A stretch of DNA of 14,286 bases. Origin: an uncultured Clostridia bacterium (GTDB lineage: Bacteria > Bacillota > Clostridia > Christensenellales > UBA1242). Positions 6,434-13,983 of this stretch are shown here, piece after piece. The notes beneath the pieces are model-generated. The model saw only the letters and a program-made list of their open reading frames with translations. It did no database searches and was not told the DNA's origin. Position 1 is the stretch's first letter; each line of letters opens with the position of its first letter. Made by a program: the position numbers and the translations under genes. The stretch covers positions 1 to 14,286 of the forward strand of contig CAJFOL010000076.1 of assembly GCA_904397185.1 (NCBI GenBank). The letters run 5' to 3'.

Positions 6434-7594
6434 TTAGTCTTTTGTGACTTCGATTATTTCTTCACCTTCTATACACTCATTAACAAGTAAGTCAACATCA
6501 ATAAACTGCTCTTCATGTTCGGCTTGTTTGATAGTTGGTTTTATAACTGGATTTTTTGGCAAGAACACAGTACAACAATCTTCATAAGGCAAAATTGAAG
6601 TGTCATAGGTGTTGATATTTTTTGAGATTTCAATTATATCCTCTTTATCCATTGCGATACATGGTCTAAAGATAGGAATGCTGTTAATAACCGAACCAGT
6701 CACTGTCATGCTTTGCATTGTTTGGCTTGCAACTTGTCCTAAACTTTCCCCTGTGATAATAGCACCAAGATTATACTTATTGCAAAGTCCATTTGCAACC
6801 CTCATCATAATACGTCTCATAATTGTTATCATATATTCGCTTTTGCAGTGTTTATGGATTTCTTCCTGCACTTTGGTAAACGATACTACATGGAGTTTTA
6901 TATCCCCCATATATTCGGTCAAATGTTTGGCAAGTTTTATGACTTTATCTTTTGCAAGTTCCGATGTGTAGGGATAACTGTGAAAATGCAAAGCCTCAAA
7001 TTTCATTCCACGTTTTGCCATTAAGTATCCAGCCACTGGGCTATCAATACCGCCTGACAAAAGCAAGAGACCATCTCCAGAACAGCCTAAAGGAAGTCCG
7101 CCTTGACATTTTATAATCTCATCAAAAATATATGCCTTTTTGTTAAGCCTTATGTCAACATGGATTTCATGCTGTGGATTATATAAATCTACAGAACTGC
7201 CTTTACATGAATTTAACACTAACTCACCCAACTGTTTTGCAAATTCCATTGATGAGATAGGAAAATCTTTGTCTGCCCGTTTAACAAACACCTTAAAGGA
7301 TTGGTTTTCACAACTTATCTTTTGGACATATTCTGATATAACCTTTGGCTCGGCAGTGACCTCTTCTGCTGGACTAAGACTATACAAACCAAACACTTTT
7401 TTTAACTTTTTAATAATTTCATTTTGGCGATTTTCATCAAAGTTAGAGACAACATATCTGCCAAAAGTCTTTGAAAATTGGTAATGTTCATCCTTCAACA
7501 TATCCTTTATATTTCTTATAAGAGTATTTTCAAAGACATCCCTGTTGTTCCCTTTAAGGTAAAGTTCGCCAAATCTTAAAAGTATTACTTTCAT
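6434..7594 (-). CDS. thiI: tRNA 4-thiouridine synthase ThiI
   Basis: ThiI adenylates U8 of tRNA and inserts sulfur delivered by a cysteine desulfurase, making 4-thiouridine; in some bacteria it also supplies sulfur for thiamine. The 386-residue product has an N-terminal ferredoxin-like and THUMP region (about 1-165) and a PP-loop ATP-pyrophosphatase domain with SGGIDSPVAGY at 180-190. ITGESLGQVASQT and the C-terminal YEDCCTVFLPKNPVIKPT segment are typical of Firmicute ThiI. There is no C-terminal rhodanese domain, the usual state in Firmicutes. Its ATG overlaps the stop of the cysteine desulfurase gene by 4 bases (ATGA), implying translational coupling to its sulfur donor. It is the last gene of the operon and is followed by a terminator. 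Identity is secure. Confidence 0.95.
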   Translation of the reverse strand: MKVILLRFGELYLKGNNRDVFENTLIRNIKDMLKDEHYQFSKTFGRYVVSNFDENRQNEIIKKLKKVFGLYSLSPAEEVTAEPKVISEYVQKISCENQSFKVFVKRADKDFPISSMEFAKQLGELVLNSCKGSSVDLYNPQHEIHVDIRLNKKAYIFDEIIKCQGGLPLGCSGDGLLLLSGGIDSPVAGYLMAKRGMKFEALHFHSYPYTSELAKDKVIKLAKHLTEYMGDIKLHVVSFTKVQEEIHKHCKSEYMITIMRRIMMRVANGLCNKYNLGAIITGESLGQVASQTMQSMTVTGSVINSIPIFRPCIAMDKEDIIEISKNINTYDTSILPYEDCCTVFLPKNPVIKPTIKQAEHEEQFIDVDLLVNECIEGEEIIEVTKD

Positions 7595-8706
7595 TTAACT
7601 TTCTCCAAAATTTTATTATAAACTTCAACTATTTTCTCCCCCGCATAGTGCATTTGCTTTTCGTCTAAATCTTCACTAAAGGATAGTCTGATATGAGACT
7701 TAATTTCATTTAAACTTAGCCCCATACTTTCAAGCACACGATTCCCCGCCTTCTTTGTCGAGCAAGCACTGCCAATGCCTACAAAAATATCTTCATCTTG
7801 CAATGCTCTCATGAGTGTTTCTCCATTTACACCAGTAAAACTAACACTTAAAATATAAGGGCTTCCAACGTCAAAGACTTTGATTTTTTCGTCTTTCTCT
7901 AGTTCAGATTTCATAATGTCTTTTAATTTGCTGACATATAGATAATTTTCCTTCGTCTTAAAATGTTCTATAGCATATCCCATTGCCATAATACCGCCAA
8001 CATTTTCAGTGCCTGAGCGGTATCCACCTTCTTGCCCACCACCAAATACAATATTTTTTAATGGTGATATATTTTTAACATACAATGCACCAACTCCTTT
8101 AGGCCCATGGAACTTATGACTAGATATAGTGTATAAATCAACGTTTGCATCCCATATATTGTAGTCAAGTTTGCAAAATGCTTGGACACCATCAACGTGC
8201 AACAAAGCCTTTGGACAATGTTTTTGCCTAATATGGTCTATTTTTGGGATATCATTTATTGCCCCAGTTTCATTGCTTACGTGCATAACTGAAATAATCC
8301 TAGTCTTTTCATTTACAACTTTTTCTAGTTGGTCGTAGTCCACTTGCCCATTTGGCATAAGTTTAACGATATGGACGACAAATCCTTGGTTTTGTAAATC
8401 TTGTGCAATGTTATAGACACTAGGATGTTCACCTTCAGAGAAAACGTATTCCCACTTGCCATTACGTTTGTTGCCATAGATAGCAAGATTATTGCTTTCA
8501 GTGGCTCCACTTGTGAATATAATATTTCCATTTGCTCCAAGTTTATTTAAAATTTGCTGTCTAACTTTATCTAAATCTTTTGATACAGCAATTGCTTTGT
8601 TATAACCTGCAGACGGATTGAAAAAAGATTGGCAGGCATATTTTTTATATACGTCTACCGCTCCCTCATACATTTTCGTTGTTGCAGCATTATCAAGATA
8701 TATCAT
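7591..8706 (-). CDS. Cysteine desulfurase (NifS/IscS-like), ThiI partner
   Basis: A 371-residue PLP-dependent class V aminotransferase-fold enzyme that converts cysteine to alanine and a protein persulfide. The start is MIYLDNAATT, the family's N-terminal signature. SGATESNN (66-73) and HVDGVQAF (170-177) form the cofactor pocket. The PLP lysine is K198 in SSHKFHGPKG, and the persulfide cysteine is C315 in GIGSACST. The long loop around the cysteine follows the IscS/NifS type rather than the SufS type. It sits between pheT and thiI with ATGA overlaps on both sides. In Bacillus the desulfurase next to thiI (NifZ) is dedicated to tRNA thiolation, so the same job is inferred here. No iscU or other iron-sulfur assembly gene is adjacent. 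Confidence 0.93.
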   Translation of the reverse strand: MIYLDNAATTKMYEGAVDVYKKYACQSFFNPSAGYNKAIAVSKDLDKVRQQILNKLGANGNIIFTSGATESNNLAIYGNKRNGKWEYVFSEGEHPSVYNIAQDLQNQGFVVHIVKLMPNGQVDYDQLEKVVNEKTRIISVMHVSNETGAINDIPKIDHIRQKHCPKALLHVDGVQAFCKLDYNIWDANVDLYTISSHKFHGPKGVGALYVKNISPLKNIVFGGGQEGGYRSGTENVGGIMAMGYAIEHFKTKENYLYVSKLKDIMKSELEKDEKIKVFDVGSPYILSVSFTGVNGETLMRALQDEDIFVGIGSACSTKKAGNRVLESMGLSLNEIKSHIRLSFSEDLDEKQMHYAGEKIVEVYNKILEKVK

Positions 8707-11114
8707 CTTAGAACTGCTCCAAATTTATAACTTAAAGCCTTGAGTATCTTTTGCATTACCTTGTTGACTTCCTCATCTGTAAGTGTCTTTTCCATATCTG
8801 AAAGTTTAATGTTAAATGCTAAACTCTTCTTATTCTGCTCTCTCAACTCATTGTTTCTATATATGTCAAACAATTGGACCTTGTAGAATAGTTTTCCGCA
8901 TGACGATTTAATAGAATCTAGTATGTCCTGCACAGCAATATTTTCATCAATAACAACTGCCAAGTCACGTTCTACGATAGGATATTTAGAAATATTCTTT
9001 ATATCATATTTTTTAGTTGGTAAACCAGCCAAATAATCATCGTCAAGTTCAGCATAAACAACATAATTTGGCACATTATAGTTCTTTGCTACAGTTGGAT
9101 GAATTTGACCAAATGAGCCTATAATTTTGCCTTCTACAATTATATCAGCAGAAATTCCAGGATGCAAATACGGCTCATTTGACCTAACTAAACTATATTT
9201 TGCAGAAGTTTTATTTAAAAGTGCCTCTATAACACCTTTCATATAGAAGAATTTTTCATTGTTTTTGCACTCTTCGCATATAGCCAAGGCAATCATATTT
9301 CTTTCTGTAGGAAGATTTGTAAGTGGCAAAGTGTTTGTTATATAAGTTCTTCCACACTCAAAAATTTTCATGCTTTTATTTCCGACTGTAAGATTATATG
9401 CTATATTTGAAAAAAGTGAATGTGCCAAAGAGGTTCGCATACAAGATATGTCTTCACTGATAGGATTTGCTATTCTAATTAAATTTTTTCGCTCATCAGT
9501 TAACAACAATTTTTCAGCCATATCACATGGAACCAAAGTGTAGGAGATATTTTCATAGAAACCAAAATCTACAAGCGAATTTCTAAAACCTCTTTCCATT
9601 GAAAGTCGAGGATGATGATGACCTTCTGTAACTTTTGAGTCTTTGAAAAGTTCGTATTCAATATTGTCATATGCATCGTAGCCATAAAGTCTTATGACCT
9701 CTTCTGCGATATCATAGTCATTTTCAATATCTTCTCTATAAGGCGGAACAATGCAAGTCATTGTGTCGCCCGCAATTGTAGTTTCAATGCCGAGATTATT
9801 TAAAATTCTAAGCATATCTTTTGATTGAATTTGCAGACCTAGTATGTCGTTTATAAGTTTGACTGAAACAGTTATTTTTCTTGCTTCATTCTTAACACTG
9901 GCAATATCTATAGCCCCGCGAACAACCTTTCCGCATTTGATTTTAGAAACAAGGTGGAGTGCTCTAGCCATGCCAAGTTCTGCATTTGATACATTTACAC
10001 CCTTTGAATATCTTGCTGAAGAATCTGTACGTACACCTATTTTTCTACTTGTAAGTCGAATTGATTTCAAATCAAATACTGCACTTTCAAGGATACATTT
10101 AGTAGTGTTTTCATTAATACAAGAGTTAGTGCCTCCTATAACCCCAGCAATAACCATAGGCTTTTTGCTATCCGCTATAACCATAATGCTATCATCTAAA
10201 TTATATGAATTATGATTTAAAGCCTCAATAACCTCACCTTCTTTGGCTTGTCTAACATTAATTTCCTGCCCTTCAATTAGTGATTGGTCAAAAGCATGGA
10301 GTGGTTGTCCCATTTCTATTAAAACATAATTTGTAATATCAACCATTGTGCTTATAGGTTTTATTCCAACTGCATTGAGTCTCGCTCTCATCCAAAGTGG
10401 CGATTTTTCAATTTTGACATCAGTCACTGCAGTTGCCATATATCTTAGACAATTAGGTGTTTCAACGTTAACGTTTACATAATTGCGAACAGTGTCCTTC
10501 GCATAGACATCAATATCATAACTTAGATTTACTTTTTTAAGGTCTAATCCATAAAGTGCACACACTTCTCGTGCAATTCCTATAACACTCATACAATCGG
10601 CTCTATTTGGTGTTATATTGATATCAAAAATCACATCATCAAGCATCAAAGCCTTGTCTATTGGAGTTCCTGGTTTCATATCCTCAGGCAGTATTAAAAT
10701 TCCATTAACTCCCGCTCCTTCGAAGTAATTTTCATCAATTCCAATTTCTTCGCCTGAGCAGAACATACCGCAGGACTCAACTCCACGCATCTTTGTCTTT
10801 TGTATTTTTATCCCGTTTATAAGGTCTGCACCTGGCAAACTTACAGGTACTATTGCACCCTCAAAAACATTTGTTGCTGCAGTGATAATTTGTGTTATTT
10901 CACCCCCAATATCCACTTGGCAAACTACCAGTCTATCTGCTTGTGGGTGTTTTTCAATCTTTAAAATCTTGCCGACTACTACGTCGTGGAGATGCTTATT
11001 TTGATAAATTACCTCTTCTACTTCCATCCCAGCAGATGTCAGACGTTCAGCAATTTCTTCGGGTGATGCAGTAATATTTACAAAATCTTTCAACCAATTA
11101 TAAGTTACCTTCAT
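8703..11114 (-). CDS. pheT: Phenylalanyl-tRNA synthetase beta subunit
   Basis: The beta chain of the alpha2-beta2 PheRS, which charges tRNA-Phe; beta carries tRNA binding and editing. The 803 residues match the usual length. It starts MKVTYNWLKDFVNI and has an EMAP-II-like tRNA-binding domain at ~40-150 (HPQADRLVVCQVDIG). The B3/B4 editing domain follows at ~210-390, then B5 at ~405-475, the catalytic-like core, and the C-terminal anticodon-binding FDX-ACB domain from ~710 (SKYPIVERDLAVVID). AAGGAG lies 6 bases before the ATG and the gene starts 10 bases after pheS ends. Its TGA overlaps the ATG of the cysteine desulfurase gene. Expression is under the upstream T-box. Confidence 0.97.
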   Translation of the reverse strand: MKVTYNWLKDFVNITASPEEIAERLTSAGMEVEEVIYQNKHLHDVVVGKILKIEKHPQADRLVVCQVDIGGEITQIITAATNVFEGAIVPVSLPGADLINGIKIQKTKMRGVESCGMFCSGEEIGIDENYFEGAGVNGILILPEDMKPGTPIDKALMLDDVIFDINITPNRADCMSVIGIAREVCALYGLDLKKVNLSYDIDVYAKDTVRNYVNVNVETPNCLRYMATAVTDVKIEKSPLWMRARLNAVGIKPISTMVDITNYVLIEMGQPLHAFDQSLIEGQEINVRQAKEGEVIEALNHNSYNLDDSIMVIADSKKPMVIAGVIGGTNSCINENTTKCILESAVFDLKSIRLTSRKIGVRTDSSARYSKGVNVSNAELGMARALHLVSKIKCGKVVRGAIDIASVKNEARKITVSVKLINDILGLQIQSKDMLRILNNLGIETTIAGDTMTCIVPPYREDIENDYDIAEEVIRLYGYDAYDNIEYELFKDSKVTEGHHHPRLSMERGFRNSLVDFGFYENISYTLVPCDMAEKLLLTDERKNLIRIANPISEDISCMRTSLAHSLFSNIAYNLTVGNKSMKIFECGRTYITNTLPLTNLPTERNMIALAICEECKNNEKFFYMKGVIEALLNKTSAKYSLVRSNEPYLHPGISADIIVEGKIIGSFGQIHPTVAKNYNVPNYVVYAELDDDYLAGLPTKKYDIKNISKYPIVERDLAVVIDENIAVQDILDSIKSSCGKLFYKVQLFDIYRNNELREQNKKSLAFNIKLSDMEKTLTDEEVNKVMQKILKALSYKFGAVLR

Positions 11115-11124
11115 ATTTTTCTCC

Positions 11125-12147
11125 TTATTTCATCTGTTCCAAAAATCTTATATCATTTCTATAAAGATTTCTAATATTATTAATTCCATCCAAAATCATG
11201 GCCGTTCTGTCAAGTCCAAAACCAAAGGCAAAGCCTCTGTATTTCTTACTATCAATCCCCGACATTTCAAGAACTTTTGGATTTACCACCCCTGCTCCGA
11301 GGAGTTCAAGCATACCTGTTCCTTTGCAAACGTTGCAACCTTTTCCGTGGCAACTTGGGCATGATACGTCAACCTCAATGCTAGGTTCGGTAAATGGGAA
11401 GAATGACGGTCTAAATCTTATCTTTGTATCATCGCCATAAAGCCTTCTCATAAGGATAGTAAGCATTGATTTTAAATCAGCCATTGAGATGTTTTCATCA
11501 ACAACAAGCCCTTCAAGTTGATGAAAGACTGGACTGTGAGTCGCATCGCTATCATTTCGGTAAGTTTTCCCTGGACAAATAATTTTAAATGGAGGTTTTC
11601 TTACTTCCATCTCTCTTGCCTGAACGGCTGAAGTCTGCGATCTTAAAAGAATTTCATCGGTGATAAAAAAGGTATCTTGCATATCTCTTGATGGATGGTT
11701 TTTAGGAATATTCATCGCTTCAAAGTTATAGTAATCACTTTCTATTTCTGGACCTTCAACAACAGAAAAACCCATGTCAACACATATATCAGTCAGTCTA
11801 TCTATAACATCTGCAATAGGATGCAATGCCCCAACTTCGATGCCTTTTGATGGTTCTGTGATATCTATTTGCTCATGTTCAAGTTTTGCTTTCAATTCAG
11901 CATTCTCAAGTTCGATTTCTTTACTTTTGAGTGTTTCTTCAATAATAGTCTTAAGTTCATTTATCATAGCCCCAAACTTTGGTCTATCCTCTGGTGATAA
12001 ATCTCTCATTCCCTTTGATAAAGATGAAATAGAGCCTGATTTTCCAAATGCGTTTACCTTTATTCCAACCAAATCTTTAAGACTTTTGGCATTTTTGATA
12101 TCATCAAGTAATTCAACCTTTATGTTTTCTAACTGCTCGTTGTTCAT
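11125..12147 (-). CDS. pheS: Phenylalanyl-tRNA synthetase alpha subunit
   Basis: The catalytic alpha chain of PheRS. The 340-residue product starts with a coiled-coil tRNA-contacting arm (residues ~1-95), then the class II core. Recognisable pieces are HPSRDMQDTFFI (151-162), TYRNDSDATHSPVFHQLEG (motif 2 region, 195-213), FTEPSIEVDV (252-261) and motif 3 FGFGLDRTAMI (308-318). A four-cysteine knuckle, CPSC and CNVC at 263-274, occurs in many Firmicute PheS proteins and probably binds zinc. AAGGAG lies 6 bases before the ATG. It is the first gene of the pheST-desulfurase-thiI operon, immediately downstream of the T-box terminator. Confidence 0.97.
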   Translation of the reverse strand: MNNEQLENIKVELLDDIKNAKSLKDLVGIKVNAFGKSGSISSLSKGMRDLSPEDRPKFGAMINELKTIIEETLKSKEIELENAELKAKLEHEQIDITEPSKGIEVGALHPIADVIDRLTDICVDMGFSVVEGPEIESDYYNFEAMNIPKNHPSRDMQDTFFITDEILLRSQTSAVQAREMEVRKPPFKIICPGKTYRNDSDATHSPVFHQLEGLVVDENISMADLKSMLTILMRRLYGDDTKIRFRPSFFPFTEPSIEVDVSCPSCHGKGCNVCKGTGMLELLGAGVVNPKVLEMSGIDSKKYRGFAFGFGLDRTAMILDGINNIRNLYRNDIRFLEQMK

Positions 12148-12182
12148 AATCTTCTCCTTAATTTCTCATTATAACAAAATAA

Positions 12183-12214
12183 AGACCTTCTCGTATTAGG
12201 ACGAAAGAAGGTCT
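12183..12214 (-). terminator. T-box regulatory terminator before pheS
   Basis: On the minus strand AGACCTTCT and AGAAGGTCT form a 9-bp stem (12206-12214 with 12183-12191), extended by CGT/ACG inside, followed by TTATTTT. It partly overlaps the T-box antiterminator, so the two structures exclude each other. Uncharged tRNA-Phe would favour read-through into pheS. Confidence 0.9.
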
Positions 12215-12500
12215 CTTCGTGGTACCACCTAATTTTGATTGATTTTACTATAATTTTACAATATGTTTCAAGTTAGCACATTACTTTACAAAACTTTATA
12301 ATCGTAATAAAATCAATCCTTATTCAATCTTTAACGCAGATTTACGACATAAACTACACATTATATTAACAAAATACAACTTCATAAATGTGGCTAGAAA
12401 GTGAATTCACATGGATTGTTATATCTACATTTCAGCATTTTGCAGACTCTCTAAGATAACAATGGCTCATGCTACTAGTCTTTCATCATAGCTTTTATAC
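12183..12500 (-). promoter_or_regulatory. T-box leader (riboswitch) sensing tRNA-Phe
   Basis: A leader of about 320 nt between the promoter and pheS. Stem I is visible: the base GAAAG/CTTTC, the AGTA of the specifier-loop E motif, an upper stem CATG/CATG plus ATTGTTAT/ATAACAAT, and an AGAGAG in the apical region. The specifier side reads GTGAATTCAC, giving codon UUC for phenylalanine at 12403-12405 followed by A. The T-box itself, AGGTGGTACCACG (12218-12230), carries TGGT, which pairs with the ACCA end of uncharged tRNA-Phe. The competing terminator follows. This establishes phenylalanine-responsive control of pheST and everything co-transcribed with it. Confidence 0.93.
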
Positions 12501-12506
12501 TTAATG

Positions 12507-12535
12507 AGTATATAATAGTAAAAAAAATATGTCAA
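12507..12535 (-). promoter_or_regulatory. Promoter of the T-box/pheST operon
   Basis: Consensus TTGACA (12530-12535) and TATACT (12507-12512) with a 17-base spacer on the minus strand. The predicted start near 12500 is just before the first conserved stem of the T-box leader. Confidence 0.88.
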
Positions 12536-12561
12536 GTTTTTTATCAACCTTTAAAATAAAT

Positions 12562-12591
12562 TTTACAATAAAAGACAATTTTTGTTATACT
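12562..12591 (+). promoter_or_regulatory. Promoter of the pseudouridine synthase gene
   Basis: TTTACA (12562-12567) and TATACT (12586-12591) with an 18-base spacer on the plus strand, divergent from the pheST promoter. The predicted leader is about 65 bases. Confidence 0.6.
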
Positions 12592-12664
12592 TAAATCAAT
12601 ACAAAAATGAAAATACACAATATTTAATAAGAAACCACAGACTCAAATCTAAAGGACTACAGAG

Positions 12665-13555
12665 ATGACAAAATATCAATATTACAAAATAGATAAACCG
12701 TACAAAACTATTTACTATTTTTTGAAAGATAGCGGATTTTCTGAAAATTATATCACAAATCTAAGAAAAGTATTAGGGAATATTAAGGTAAACGATGAAG
12801 AAGTAACAATAAGACATTCTCTTAATATTGGAGACATGCTTGCAATAAATTCAAATCCAAACAACAAAACCACTATTATGCATTGCATAATACCACTAGA
12901 TATAGTATATGAAGATAAATACTACCTACTAATTAATAAGCCAAGCGGGCTACCATGTATGCCAAGCCACTCACATTATACTTGTAATTTAGCGGGTGCC
13001 ATTTGCTACTATATGGATGGTAAAGAACCCGATTTTACACTAAGAATTGTGAATAGACTTGATAAGGATACCGCTGGTATTGTCATTGTTGCCAAAGATA
13101 GCATTTCACAAAAGGAAATTAAGAATATCAAAAAGACATATTATGCCTTGTGCGAAGGGGCAATTGATAGCGACCTTGTTATTGACAAGAAAATTAAGAC
13201 AATCTCATATGGAAAACTAAACATAAATAAGCGAGAAGTTTCAGATGATGGTAAGGATGCGACAACATATGTCCACCCTATCAAATCATTTATATTAAAG
13301 AATAATAGCAATAAAACACTAGTCACACTTGTTAAAATCAATCTCATCCATGGCAGGACACACCAAATAAGAGTGCATTTGTCAAGCATAGGACATCCAC
13401 TTTTAGGAGATGAGTTGTATGGTAGTAAATCGCCCTTTATAAATCACACTGCCCTTGTATGCAAAGAAGTGTCTTTCTTTCACCCTTATGAGAACAAGAC
13501 ACTATTCTTTTCAGTACCACTCCCTGAAGATATTGAGAAATTGCTTCAGAATTAA
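12665..13555 (+). CDS. RluA/RluD-family RNA pseudouridine synthase
   Basis: Isomerises uridine to pseudouridine in structured RNA; most family members act on 23S rRNA and some on tRNA. The 296-residue product has an N-terminal S4-like RNA-binding region (residues ~15-65, IKVNDEEVTIRHSLNIGD), then the catalytic domain. The linker IVYEDKYYLLINKPSGLPC is typical. The motif with the catalytic aspartate reads RIVNRLDKDTAGIVIVAK, with Asn where many homologues have His; this variant is common in Clostridia. The C-terminal motif GRTHQIRVHLSSIGHPLLGD is complete. AAAGGA lies 8 bases before the ATG. It is a single-gene unit, divergent from pheST. The exact target uridine cannot be told from sequence, so no RluA/C/D symbol is assigned. 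Confidence 0.92.
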   Translation: MTKYQYYKIDKPYKTIYYFLKDSGFSENYITNLRKVLGNIKVNDEEVTIRHSLNIGDMLAINSNPNNKTTIMHCIIPLDIVYEDKYYLLINKPSGLPCMPSHSHYTCNLAGAICYYMDGKEPDFTLRIVNRLDKDTAGIVIVAKDSISQKEIKNIKKTYYALCEGAIDSDLVIDKKIKTISYGKLNINKREVSDDGKDATTYVHPIKSFILKNNSNKTLVTLVKINLIHGRTHQIRVHLSSIGHPLLGDELYGSKSPFINHTALVCKEVSFFHPYENKTLFFSVPLPEDIEKLLQN

Positions 13556-13586
13556 TGACTTCTCTGTCCTTGTATTTTATAAAAGT

Positions 13587-13632
13587 ATATAGATGTTGCA
13601 TAATTGTATTTTATCTATATTATTATTTTTTA
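13587..13632 (+). terminator. Possible terminator after the pseudouridine synthase gene
   Basis: ATATAGAT (13587-13594) and ATCTATAT (13613-13620) form an 8-bp stem with an 18-base loop, followed by TATTATTTTTTAT. The stem has little G+C and the loop is long, so the call is tentative. Confidence 0.4.
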
Positions 13633-13663
13633 TAAATAATGTTGAATAATTCGTATAAAATGC

Positions 13664-13692
13664 TTGACAATTTAAGTATAAATATATATAAT
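13664..13692 (+). promoter_or_regulatory. Promoter of the tRNA-Leu gene
   Basis: Perfect TTGACA (13664-13669) and perfect TATAAT (13687-13692) with a 17-base spacer, ending 19 bases before the tRNA. This is the strongest promoter in the window, as expected for a stable RNA. Confidence 0.9.
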
Positions 13693-13711
13693 ATTAGAGT
13701 ACACTAAAAAT

Positions 13712-13793
13712 GCAGGTGTGGCGGAATGGCAGACGCGCTTGTTTAAGGGGCAAGTGGGAAACCGTGTGGGTTCGACTCCCACCACCTGCACCA
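13712..13793 (+). tRNA. tRNA-Leu, anticodon AAG, CCA end encoded
   Basis: A class II tRNA. The acceptor GCAGGTG pairs with CACCTGC (13712-13718 with 13783-13789), followed by discriminator A73 and a genome-encoded CCA. The D arm is GCGGAATGGCAGACGC. The anticodon stem CTTGT/GCAAG encloses the loop TTAAGGG, placing AAG at 13745-13747 with G at position 37, as expected for NAG leucine anticodons. A 12-nt variable segment (TGGGAAACCGTG with its boundary bases) and the T arm GTGGG TTCGACT CCCAC follow. A34 is unusual in bacteria. Reading the anticodon as TAA breaks the stem, so AAG is the supported call. It reads CUU, and more leucine codons if A34 becomes inosine. The encoded open frame across the gene is not a protein. 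Confidence 0.95.
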
Positions 13794-13794
13794 A

Positions 13795-13823
13795 GTGTTC
13801 AACTGAACACACCTTTTTCTTTT
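13795..13823 (+). terminator. Terminator of the tRNA-Leu gene
   Basis: GTGTTC (13795-13800) and GAACAC (13805-13810) form a 6-bp stem with a 4-base loop directly after the CCA end, followed by ACC and TTTTTCTTTT. Confidence 0.8.
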
Positions 13824-13828
13824 GATAT

Positions 13829-13863
13829 AAAAATACTCTACGATATTTTTGTAGAGTATTTTT
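13829..13863. terminator. Second strong hairpin after tRNA-Leu, possibly bidirectional
   Basis: AAAAATACTCTAC (13829-13841) and GTAGAGTATTTTT (13851-13863) form a 13-bp perfect stem with a 9-base loop. A-runs on the 5' side and T-runs on the 3' side allow termination in both directions, which fits its place between the plus-strand tRNA and the minus-strand ferritin-like remnant. Between 13864 and 13983 I see no gene or clear signal. Confidence 0.65.
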
Positions 13864-13983
13864 ATTTGCACTACAAGAAATACTTATTGATGGTTTATAG
13901 TACCTTTCTACGTAGACTTATAATTACACTAACTCTATAGGTATTCTATACAATTATAATGAAGATTGTTGAACCAACATTTT

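Noticed and set aside
13710..13940. An open frame starting at the tRNA-Leu gene.
   Set aside because: Its first 28 codons are the tRNA itself, which folds completely; the rest crosses two terminators.
13967..13983. TGTTG/CAACA hairpin as a terminator for the ferritin-like gene.
   Set aside because: The stem is only 5 bp and no T-run follows on the minus strand.
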